11,116 nt of DNA from contig MHFC01000103.1 of NCBI GenBank assembly GCA_001804025.1, forward strand, positions 1,807-12,922, in the 5' to 3' direction. Within the stretch, counting starts at the first letter, position 1; each line of letters begins with the position of its first letter. This document shows positions 1-5,863 of this stretch, one piece after another. Origin of the DNA: Omnitrophica bacterium GWA2_52_8 (GTDB lineage: Bacteria; Omnitrophota; Omnitrophia; Omnitrophales; Aquincolibacteriaceae). The notes beneath the pieces were generated by a model that did not search any database, had not been told where the DNA came from, and worked only from the letters and a program-made list of their open reading frames with translations. The position numbers were made by a program, and so were the translations under genes.

Positions 1-462
1 ATTCGCACACATTCGCCGCAGCACATTTTGAAAAACCTTTGGAAATCTCCCGAGAATTTCGCGAAACAAATTCGCCGGAACAACCAGCACTTTCGACGCG
101 GCTTCGCTCATTGCGGTCACCGGATAACTTTTTCCGTCCAAAACCGGAAGACAGCAAAACAGGTCCCCCCTGCCGGCAATGCATGTGGCCGAGGCCGAAC
201 CGGAAGCTGTTTGATAGCCCAAAACTGCCTTTCCTTGGATCATGATCCAAACTTCGGATGATTTCTGTCCCTCTTCAAAAATAACTTGCCCCCGTGAAAA
301 ACGTTGAATCCTCGAGGCGATTGCAAGTTGCCCAATCGCTTCCTCGGGCAGTTCCGCAAGTTCCGCATTCAACTTTAGGGCTTGGCGAATTTCCTCCGCA
401 AGAGGTGCGCTGCGCTCCAGAATTACAAGTCTTTTCTCAAGCACAGGCGACTGGCTTGTCAT
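1..462 (-). CDS. Crp/Fnr-type cyclic-nucleotide-binding-domain protein, 3' end cut by the window
   Basis: Reading from ATG at 462 the frame stays open for 154 codons to the window edge, so the C-terminus is missing. Residues about 40-135 have the jelly-roll pattern of the cNMP-binding domain: SRGQVIFEEGQ (56-66), VWIMIQGKAVL (71-81), a GDLFCCLP turn (99-106) and SEAASKVLVVPANLF (119-133). The phosphate-binding cassette is atypical. The usual Glu is Asp100, and the usual Arg-Ser-Ala stretch reads SYPVTAMS, so canonical cAMP binding is doubtful. A DNA-binding winged helix would lie beyond residue 154, outside the window, so a transcription-factor role is likely but unproved. The start is supported by GGAAG five bases upstream. 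The ATG overlaps the upstream stop as ATGA, which implies translational coupling to the flavoprotein and fabB. A regulator of that operon is the natural guess. A non-DNA-binding cNMP-domain protein is the alternative. Confidence 0.8.
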   Translation of the reverse strand, partial: MTSQSPVLEKRLVILERSAPLAEEIRQALKLNAELAELPEEAIGQLAIASRIQRFSRGQVIFEEGQKSSEVWIMIQGKAVLGYQTASGSASATCIAGRGDLFCCLPVLDGKSYPVTAMSEAASKVLVVPANLFREILGRFPKVFQNVLRRMCAN

Positions 463-2297
463 ATGCGCTTCCAGGTGACCCCTTCCAAGTCAATCCTCAG
501 GGCATTCAGTTCACGGAGAAACCTTTCTCGCGATTGCGCCGATTCTTCAAGGAGGTCATTGACAATTTTTTTATAATATTCGATACCCTCGCTTACATTC
601 TTTCTAAACTCTGCGAAATAGTCGGTTTCTTTGGCGGTTATTTGTGCGGACGCTTTTAAAACCAGTCCCTTCAAATAATTCACATACAGTCTTAACTCAT
701 TGACAAACACATGCGGCCGGTCTCGCTTTGGATTTAAGATATTGGCCTTGCCATAAATATGCCCCATCATTTCTTTTAATGAAAATACTCTTGAAAAATA
801 AATCAGGTTGGGCCCAGGACACACTGCGGGAACCGGCTTAAATCCGTTGCGGGACAAACCATATTTCAAAATCGCTCCGTCTCCGAGGTCGTGGCAAACA
901 CAAGCCTTCTCGACAATCTTTTCGTATTCCCGGGCATGTTCCTCGGGCAAAAGATGCTTTTCTTTCAACTGGTCTATCTTTTTTGACTGGTATTGCGAAG
1001 ACGCCGTACAGATCGGAATCTCTGAGAATTCCGTGTTAAAAGCCATAAATTTATTGAGACAGGGACTGCCCGGCTTGCCCGAGGCAATTCTCTTGACACG
1101 CACGGCTTCGCTCGCACTATTCCTCAGGTTATAAATCGGCAGCCCCAACGGCGACGCATTGCTCAAATAAAGAGTCTGCTCATCTGTGTTCGTAAGTTTT
1201 TTTAAGGTGTCGTCGTCCACGCTGGTGACCTCGGGAACCAATAAAAAGGGCGTTCCCCAACCCACGCCATCCAATTGGTAGTGTCTCATCAAAAAACGGT
1301 GCTCTTGACATGTGCCGATACCCCCTTGTACCGTAATGCGCGTAGAAGGCTGCGTCGCGCAATCAATCCCCTTTTTCGCCGCAAGCGCAGCCCGGTAAAA
1401 TTCAAATAACTCATGGGTAAATTCTTCCCGCCGGCTTTTAAATTCTTCCAATATCGGTCCCAGCAAATACCCCGCCGTGGGGAACGCGTGCCCTCCGCAA
1501 TTCAACCCCGATTCAATCCGAAACTCAGAAATCCAAATTCCTTTTTTAGCAAATATTTTCCCTTGAATAAACGCTGAACGAAAATCACTCACCTTAATAA
1601 TAACTTTTTTCTTAATCACGCCCTGTGTGTTCACGTAGAAATCTTCAAAATTCTCAACATAACTGTAAAGGTAAGGGTTAAGACCCGCGGAGAAGATAAC
1701 GGACGCGCTTAAGTCGCTGTTGGCGAACCCTCGCAGGGCGGCCAATGCGTCTGAATATTCACGCGGCAATTTTTTTCCGTTTTTGAATCCCTCCCGGTCA
1801 AGCTTTGTTAAAATATTCACGTCGATTGACCCAGCCACGACACTTTCCCGCAAAAACGTCTGAAGGCGCAGTTTCTCCGCGCCCGAAGACAGGCTTAACA
1901 TCGAAAGATATTGCTTTTTGAGTTCCGAAGCGTCGTCTAAGAGTTCGAAATATTTTGTGATCTCGGACCCTTTTTCGAATGGTGACGCCTTCAGGTCTTC
2001 CACTTGTTTGGTCACGATGCGGTTGACGAAATTTAAATACGCCGTAATCCGGCATGCCCGAGAATCAGCCGAGTCCTTGGAAATCGCATCAAACGGCTCG
2101 TGATAAAGGTGACTGTAATATTCACGTATCTTTTCCATAAGGTTATCGTCAACGGACATGACGGAAGAAATTCCGTAACGCGCCACTTTAAGCGGCGTAT
2201 CAATCGTAAAACCGGTTCCCATGACGGGGATATGCACTGAATGGGGCTGCACTTTGCAAGTCTCCTTTATCAATCCGGGCGGCGCTTTTTCATCCAT
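459..2297 (-). CDS. Large FMN TIM-barrel protein of the nitronate monooxygenase/FabK/PfaD/FabX superfamily, fabB-linked
   Basis: This is a 612-residue protein. The barrel is recognisable in pieces: IPVMGTGFTIDTPLKVARYG (23-42) matches the opening strand and FMN loop. KVIIKVSDFRSAF (231-243) followed by ESGLNCGGHAF (262-272) matches the G-x-E-x-GGH motif, with His270 at the catalytic position. VQGGIGT (323-329) and VGWGTPFLLVPEV (345-357) match the FMN-phosphate strands, and SPLGLP (382-387) matches the SPxGxP segment of FabX/PfaD-like members. The usual family length is about 320-450 residues. Here a mostly helical insertion (about 60-195) and a helical C-terminal extension (about 440-612) are added. 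Cys413, 430, 466, 468 and 493 could hold an Fe-S cluster, which is inference. GGTGA lies six bases before the ATG, and fabB ends 2 bp upstream. By context it is probably an acyl-ACP oxidoreductase or isomerase. PfaD-like enoyl reductase or another flavin role remain possible. Confidence 0.7.
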   Translation of the reverse strand: MDEKAPPGLIKETCKVQPHSVHIPVMGTGFTIDTPLKVARYGISSVMSVDDNLMEKIREYYSHLYHEPFDAISKDSADSRACRITAYLNFVNRIVTKQVEDLKASPFEKGSEITKYFELLDDASELKKQYLSMLSLSSGAEKLRLQTFLRESVVAGSIDVNILTKLDREGFKNGKKLPREYSDALAALRGFANSDLSASVIFSAGLNPYLYSYVENFEDFYVNTQGVIKKKVIIKVSDFRSAFIQGKIFAKKGIWISEFRIESGLNCGGHAFPTAGYLLGPILEEFKSRREEFTHELFEFYRAALAAKKGIDCATQPSTRITVQGGIGTCQEHRFLMRHYQLDGVGWGTPFLLVPEVTSVDDDTLKKLTNTDEQTLYLSNASPLGLPIYNLRNSASEAVRVKRIASGKPGSPCLNKFMAFNTEFSEIPICTASSQYQSKKIDQLKEKHLLPEEHAREYEKIVEKACVCHDLGDGAILKYGLSRNGFKPVPAVCPGPNLIYFSRVFSLKEMMGHIYGKANILNPKRDRPHVFVNELRLYVNYLKGLVLKASAQITAKETDYFAEFRKNVSEGIEYYKKIVNDLLEESAQSRERFLRELNALRIDLEGVTWKRI

Positions 2298-2299
2298 CG

Positions 2300-3523
2300 C
2301 TATTCACCGCGGTATCGCTGAAACGCGAGGCACGCGTTCGTACCCCCAAAACCAAAATTATTGGATATCACCGTATTTAAATTTGTCTGATCAAAAGTTT
2401 TCGTTACAATCGGCATGCCCTTAGCCGCTTCATCCAGTTCATTTATATTTGCCGACGCCGCAATAAAATTATTTTCAAGCATCAACAGCGAATAAATTGC
2501 CTCGTGAACACCGGCAGCCCCCAGAGAATGCCCTGATAGGGACTTCGTTGAACTGATGGGGGGGACATCCTCACCAAACGCTTCTCTGATCGCCTTCAGT
2601 TCCGCGACATCGCCAACCGGAGTGCTCGTTCCGTGAGCATTAATATAATCCACTTTGCCGTTTACCGTTTGCAATGCTTGCCTCATACAGCGAACCGCGC
2701 CTTCACCTGACGGAACCACCATGTCATAGCCATCGGAAGTCACTCCATACCCCACAAGCTCAGCGCGAATATTGGCTCCTCTTTTTAAAGCGTGTTCCAA
2801 TGCTTCCAAAACCACAATGCCGGCGCCTCCCGCAATCACAAACCCATCGCGCTCTGAATCATACGGCCGGGAAGCTGATTCGGGCTTGTCGTTGTATTTT
2901 GAAGACAAGGCGCCCATCGCGTCGAAAAGAAGGCTTAAAGTCCAGTGCTCCTCCTCTCCTCCTCCCGCAAAGATAATATCCTGCCTGCCGCGTTGAATCT
3001 GTTCCATGGCACTTCCGATACAGTGAGCGCTCGTTGCGCATGCCGAAGAGATTGAATAGTTAATCCCCTTGATTTTAAAAGAATTGGCCAAACAAGCGGA
3101 TACAGTACTGCTCATGGTTCGCGGAACCATAAATGTACTGACACGACGAATCCCCTTTTTTCTTAACAAATCGGCTGCCTCAACTAAATTCGCCGAAGAC
3201 GCGCCGCCCGAGCCGGCAATTACCCCCGTATTAAAGCTGGAAACCTGATCGGCTGTTAACCCCGCATCTTCGATCGCTTGTTGCATCGAAAGATATGCAA
3301 ATGCGGCGGCATCTCCCATAAACCGCAGGAAGCTGCGGTCAATTTTGTTTTTCATCCCTACCGTCGAGATACTGCCTGACACCTGACTGCGCAATCCCAG
3401 ACGCTTATACTCCTCATTAAACCGGATTCCTGACCGTCCTTGTTTTAAAGACTCCAATACACTTTTTTTGTTATCCCCCAAGCATGAAACAATTCCATAA
3501 CCGGTCACAACCACTCGTCTCAT
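2300..3523 (-). CDS. fabB: 3-oxoacyl-ACP synthase I (KAS I), FabB type
   Basis: A 407-residue thiolase-fold condensing enzyme that elongates acyl-ACP with malonyl-ACP in cytosolic type II fatty-acid synthesis. The catalytic triad is intact: Cys162 in SSACATSAH (159-167), His297 in [11 protein letters not shown] (295-305), and His332 with Lys327 in [13 protein letters not shown] (326-338). Each is one residue below the E. coli FabB numbering. [12 protein letters not shown] (218-229) and GFGGTN (391-396) are further family signatures. FabB rather than FabF is favoured by [10 protein letters not shown] (131-140), the [19 protein letters not shown] run (331-349) and the length. FabB enzymes typically elongate cis-3-decenoyl-ACP into the unsaturated branch, but no fabA-like dehydratase/isomerase lies in this window. 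The ATG is preceded by an AT-rich leader with no Shine-Dalgarno. It is the first gene of a three-gene unit with the flavoprotein and the Crp-like protein. Confidence 0.95.
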   Translation of the reverse strand: MRRVVVTGYGIVSCLGDNKKSVLESLKQGRSGIRFNEEYKRLGLRSQVSGSISTVGMKNKIDRSFLRFMGDAAAFAYLSMQQAIEDAGLTADQVSSFNTGVIAGSGGASSANLVEAADLLRKKGIRRVSTFMVPRTMSSTVSACLANSFKIKGINYSISSACATSAHCIGSAMEQIQRGRQDIIFAGGGEEEHWTLSLLFDAMGALSSKYNDKPESASRPYDSERDGFVIAGGAGIVVLEALEHALKRGANIRAELVGYGVTSDGYDMVVPSGEGAVRCMRQALQTVNGKVDYINAHGTSTPVGDVAELKAIREAFGEDVPPISSTKSLSGHSLGAAGVHEAIYSLLMLENNFIAASANINELDEAAKGMPIVTKTFDQTNLNTVISNNFGFGGTNACLAFQRYRGE

Positions 3524-3623
3524 ATAGAAATAATAAATAAATCCGATTTGCTGCGTTCTTTAAGATTTGATTTTCTAATTCCGGTCCCGGCGACACTCCG
3601 CCCAATTATTCGCATAAGCATAT

Positions 3624-3634
3624 CCTAATTTAGG
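3624..3634. promoter_or_regulatory. 11-bp palindrome CCTAATTTAGG upstream of fabB, possible operator
   Basis: CCTAA-T-TTAGG is a perfect palindrome around one central base, about 100 bp upstream of the fabB start. It is next to an AT-rich inverted repeat (CCAAAAA at about 3635-3641, TTTTTGG at about 3648-3654) that could act as a weak terminator. It does not match the classical Crp or Fnr half-sites. Assignment as an operator rests only on symmetry and position. Confidence 0.25.
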
Positions 3635-3738
3635 CCAAAAAACAATCTTTTTGGGGCTGTCCGATGATAGGTATTTCTTAAATTCAGAGAGAGATTCGCG
3701 TGATTAAACCTTGCTAAAAAAATACGGCGCGGAATAAG

Positions 3739-3818
3739 CCTTGCGCTTATGCGCGAGGACTTCCCCGGAAGACCTTGACGGTCTTTCCGGCGACAATAAA
3801 TTAACACCGGGATACGGG
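3739..3818. repeat. 80-bp direct repeat, copy A (partial tRNA-Gly 3' end plus spacer)
   Basis: It matches 3931-4010 at 76 of 80 positions (differences at repeat positions 10, 17, 26 and 69), with a fixed 192-bp offset. It contains two hairpins: CCTTGCGC/GCGCGAGG, which pairs with one G-U wobble in plus-sense RNA, and CCGGAAGACC-TTGAC-GGTCTTTCCGG. It ends in CCGGGATACGGG, which is the tRNA acceptor/T-stem end with one change. The rest of the tRNA is absent here. The base run just before the repeat (3729-3738) again resembles the tRNA acceptor end, with two mismatches. Confidence 0.9.
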
Positions 3819-3853
3819 TTCGATTGGCGTGCGGACTCATCCCGTATCCTTGC

Positions 3854-3909
3854 AAAAAGCGCCGCGCCGGACACGTCCTTCCTCTGAAGCGCCGGCGCTG
3901 TGCTTTTTT
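3854..3909. terminator. Bidirectional intrinsic terminator downstream of tRNA-Gly
   Basis: A long hairpin: AAAAAGC (3854-3860) pairs with GCTTTTT (3902-3908), and GCGCCGG (3864-3870) pairs with CCGGCGC (3892-3898), separated by a 3-nt internal loop on each side and a 21-nt apical loop. The GC-rich stem flanked by A and T runs gives a T tract on either strand, so it can stop transcription both ways. On the minus strand it would end the transcript leaving the kinase and tRNA genes, which isolates fabB as a separate unit. Confidence 0.75.
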
Positions 3910-3930
3910 ATCGGAAAAAGCGGGATACGC

Positions 3931-4010
3931 CCTTGCGCTCATGCGCAAGGACTTCTCCGGAAGACCTTGACGGTCTTTCCGGCGACAATAAATTAACAGC
4001 GGGATACGGG
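3931..4010. repeat. 80-bp direct repeat, copy B, overlapping the tRNA-Gly 3' end
   Basis: The last 12 bases (3999-4010) are the acceptor and T-stem end of the tRNA gene; the other 68 are the immediate 3' flank. It contains a perfect 8-bp hairpin (CCTTGCGC-TCAT-GCGCAAGG) and the same bulged GACC/GGTC hairpin as copy A. A perfect copy of the 10-mer GCGGGATACG also borders the other side at 3920-3929, so the spacer is bracketed by tRNA-end words. Confidence 0.9.
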
Positions 4011-4068
4011 AATCGAACCCGTCTAACCAGCTTGGGAAGCTGGGACATTACCACTATGCTAATCCCGC
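3998..4068 (-). tRNA. tRNA-Gly, anticodon CCC
   Basis: The minus strand folds into a full cloverleaf. The acceptor is GCGGGAT/ATCCCGC (7 bp). The D arm is GCAT-AGTGGTA-ATGT. The anticodon stem CCAGC/GCTGG carries loop TTCCCAA, which gives anticodon CCC at 4034-4036. The variable loop is TTAG and the T arm is ACGGG-TTCGATT-CCCGT. The discriminator is U (3998), as expected for bacterial glycine tRNAs, and CCA is not encoded. The anticodon loop context CTTCCCAAG matches known tRNA-Gly(CCC). The 5' end directly abuts the stop codon of the kinase gene, so the tRNA is probably cut from a shared transcript by RNase P. The 3' end lies inside a duplicated repeat. Confidence 0.95.
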
Positions 4069-4983
4069 TTAAAACGAGCAGAATCTCTTGAAAATTTCCA
4101 GACGTTCGCGAATGTTATCTTGACTGATGCGCCTCAAAGCTTCAAGTCCGAAATCTTCCACGGTGTGGGATGCGACAATCTGCCCCAAAGCCACTGAGCG
4201 CTTCATCGATGCAAACGACAAGTCCCCGGAAGCCGCCAAACTCCCCATCAATCCGCCCGCAAATGTGTCGCCGGCCCCGGTCGGGTCAAAAACATTTTCA
4301 AGCGGATACGCAGGAAGCGCGAAAAATTCATGGTTATAAAACAGCAGGACGCCGTGTTCGCCTTTTTTAATGATCACATGTCCCGGCCCCATGGCCCGCA
4401 CTTTCTGTGCCGCACGGATCAGATTGGGCTCCTGCGTCAATTGCCGCGCTTCGCCGTCATTAAGGACGACACAATCGATGCGCGCCAGGACCTTAAGCAA
4501 TTCCGCCCGCTTGTTTTCAATCCAGAAATTCATCGTGTCACACGCCACATATTTTAGTTTTCGCCGGTCGAGCTGGTTTAAAACGTCAAGCTGCAGCGCA
4601 GGATCTATGTTTGCAAGGAAAACGTATTTGGGCTGTGTCTTGAAAGTCAGTTCCGGCTTGAACTTAAGAAGAACATTGAGTTGTGTCTCCAGGGTTTTTG
4701 CCGTATTCAGGTCATTTCCATATTGCCCCTTCCAGCAAAAAGTTTTACCGGGCAGAGTCTTCAAATGCGTCATATCGACTGGGCGTTCAGCCAAAATCCC
4801 GCGGTATTCTTCCGGAAAATCCTCTCCGACAACGGCAACCAGCGCAACCGGCGTAAACAAGCCGGCCGCATAGGAAAAATACGAAGCCGACCCTCCGAAA
4901 ACACGCTCGCGCTTTCCAAAAGGCGTCTCAACCTGGTCAATCGCAACCGTCCCGATGACGGCGAGTTTGGCCGCTTCAGACAT
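4069..4983 (-). CDS. PfkB-family (ribokinase-like) sugar kinase, substrate unknown
   Basis: A 304-residue ATP-dependent small-molecule kinase of the ribokinase fold. Signature 1 appears as FGGSASYFSYAAGLF (29-43). Signature 2 is DPTGAGDTFAGG (233-244), with catalytic base Asp239 and the GAGD anion hole. KKGEHGVLLF (206-215) is the nucleotide-binding strand region. FLANIDPALQ (122-131) and CDTMNFWI (148-155) recall a conserved but uncharacterised bacterial PfkB subgroup rather than the HldE kinase domain. A frame 23 codons longer opens at 5052, but it would overlap thiE by 77 bp and its extra residues look unlike the fold's opening strand. I therefore chose ATG 4983, which overlaps the thiE stop by 8 bp. 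Coupling to thiE raises the possibility of a role in thiamine-moiety salvage, but ThiD-like features are not seen, so substrate stays open. Confidence 0.85.
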   Translation of the reverse strand: MSEAAKLAVIGTVAIDQVETPFGKRERVFGGSASYFSYAAGLFTPVALVAVVGEDFPEEYRGILAERPVDMTHLKTLPGKTFCWKGQYGNDLNTAKTLETQLNVLLKFKPELTFKTQPKYVFLANIDPALQLDVLNQLDRRKLKYVACDTMNFWIENKRAELLKVLARIDCVVLNDGEARQLTQEPNLIRAAQKVRAMGPGHVIIKKGEHGVLLFYNHEFFALPAYPLENVFDPTGAGDTFAGGLMGSLAASGDLSFASMKRSVALGQIVASHTVEDFGLEALRRISQDNIRERLEIFKRFCSF

Positions 4984-5644
4984 TTTGCAGTTTTCCGCTG
5001 TCAATCCGGGAGCAAAGTGCTCTCGCCCGGGCATAAACATCCTCCTCATCAAATAACGCTCTCACGACGGCGATCCTTTCGGCCCCGGACCCAAGGACTT
5101 CACCCACATTACTCAGATTAATGCCGCCGATAGCGACAAACGGCTTGTCCTGTCTTCCGGTTTTCACCGCGAGCCGTTTGAAATTTACCACCTGGGAAAT
5201 CAAACCGGTTCCGACTGGAGTATAATCCTGCTTTGTCGGCGTCGCAAAAACCGGCCCGACACCGAAATAATCGACATCCTCCAGCATCACGGCTTCTGCC
5301 TGTGCGAGAGTGTGCGTTGATTTTCCGATCCACATGCGGCAATCGGCCTTGGCCATTAACTTCCGCGCTTCCGAAACAGGAAGATCATCCTGCCCGAGGT
5401 GGATGCCATCCGCACGCGTGGCCAATGCAATGTCCAGACGGTCGTTAACAAAGTACATTCTCTGATATTTGTCCGCTAGGTGCCGTATCTTGTGCCCGAT
5501 CCTGCAAAGCTCTGAATCGTTCAAAAACTTCGACCTCAGCTGGACGATGTCAGCACCGCCGCGGTAGGCCGCATCAATTTTTTGCAAAATACCGGGGTCA
5601 TTTTCCCGGATATCCGTGACCGCATAGAGACGAAATGGCCGCAC
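4976..5644 (-). CDS. thiE: Thiamine-phosphate synthase
   Basis: TIM-barrel enzyme joining HMP-pyrophosphate and the thiazole phosphate to give thiamine monophosphate in the cytosol. It has family motifs throughout: ADIVQLRSK early, VNDRLDIA followed by DGIHLGQDDLP, GKSTHT, DYFGVGPVFATPTK, AIGGIN, and the C-terminal phosphate-loop region ERIAVVRALF. The length of about 222 residues is normal. The longest frame begins at TTG 5650, but the AAGGA at about 5652-5656 sits one base from that TTG and six from GTG 5644, so GTG is the better start. No other thiamine genes and no TPP-riboswitch motif are visible, although a structured leader lies upstream. The 3' end overlaps the kinase gene by 8 bp, which suggests translational coupling. 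Confidence 0.92.
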   Translation of the reverse strand: MRPFRLYAVTDIRENDPGILQKIDAAYRGGADIVQLRSKFLNDSELCRIGHKIRHLADKYQRMYFVNDRLDIALATRADGIHLGQDDLPVSEARKLMAKADCRMWIGKSTHTLAQAEAVMLEDVDYFGVGPVFATPTKQDYTPVGTGLISQVVNFKRLAVKTGRQDKPFVAIGGINLSNVGEVLGSGAERIAVVRALFDEEDVYARARALCSRIDSGKLQNV

Positions 5645-5849
5645 AGCCAATCCTTAAATTAAAAAATTAAACCGCATCTAACCCGCATTTCTCATCGCCA
5701 ATGAGAAATGCCCTCGAAGAGGCTGTGGTGCAAATGGGCTTTTCCGTTTGTACCCCAGGGGTTGTCTTTTGCGCCCTGTTAAAACGCGGGCGCAAAACTT
5801 TGGATGGAACCCCATGTGTCCAAAGCGGTTTTCTCATCGATTAGGCGAA
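5645..5849. other. Hairpin-rich intergenic segment between hldE-type gene and thiE
   Basis: About 200 bases hold a run of consecutive hairpins. These are 5685-5711 (11-bp stem, 5-nt loop), 5731-5750 (7-bp stem with one wobble), 5767-5797 (perfect 10-bp stem TTTTGCGCCC/GGGCGCAAAA), 5798-5825 (7-bp stem) and 5827-5863 (11-bp stem, the last overlapping the upstream gene's end). No T tract follows any minus-strand hairpin, so these are not clear terminators. The TPP-riboswitch consensus is not found on the minus strand. Confidence 0.75.
5678..5815 (-). CDS. Possible 45-codon ORF inside the hairpin segment (doubtful)
   Basis: ATG at 5815 to TAG at 5678 encodes 45 mostly basic residues starting MGFHPKFCARVLTG and ending SLAMRNAG. 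There is no Shine-Dalgarno and no recognisable family. The frame passes through three or four perfect hairpins, which shape its sequence. It is most likely incidental to the structured DNA, but a small basic peptide cannot be excluded. Confidence 0.15.
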   Translation of the reverse strand: MGFHPKFCARVLTGRKRQPLGYKRKSPFAPQPLRGHFSLAMRNAG

Positions 5850-5863
5850 TCAATGAGAAAACC
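5685..5863. repeat. Candidate palindrome-ended miniature element
   Basis: Both edges carry hairpins with the same stem. TTTCTCATCG...AATGAGAAA occurs at 5688-5708 with a short loop and again at 5830-5860 with a loop about 10 nt longer. They are direct copies of one palindrome about 140 bp apart, and internal hairpins fill the space. Matching palindromes at both ends without a transposase resemble non-autonomous IS200/IS605-like or REP-type elements. The outer hairpin at 5827-5863 contains the stop codon of the upstream gene. No second copy exists in this window, so mobility is inference. Confidence 0.35.

Larger units (their letters stand above)
3524..3997. other. Gene-free interval between tRNA-Gly and fabB: terminator, duplicated 80-bp repeat, fabB leader
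   Basis: No credible coding sequence is seen in these 474 bases; the open minus-strand frame across 3625-3948 reads through hairpins and repeats and has no protein-like pattern. From the tRNA side the interval holds repeat copy B, a strong bidirectional terminator, a 9-bp inverted repeat (3810-3818 with 3841-3849), repeat copy A, an AT-rich inverted repeat (about 3635-3655), an 11-bp palindrome (3624-3634) and the AT-rich fabB leader. I could not identify a convincing -35/-10 pair for fabB. Confidence 0.8.

Noticed and set aside
3739..3849. Second complete tRNA gene or pseudogene in copy A
   Set aside because: Only the last 12 or so bases of the tRNA-Gly are recognisable. The adjoining 9-bp inverted repeat does not complete a cloverleaf and no anticodon arm is present.
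3625..3948. 107-codon minus-strand frame between the tRNA and fabB
   Set aside because: It reads through the terminator and repeat copy A; the composition is Arg-rich and non-protein-like, and no start signal is visible.
3729..4010. CRISPR array
   Set aside because: There are only two long repeats at a 192-bp offset, tied to a tRNA end. There is no regular short-repeat/spacer periodicity and there are no cas genes.
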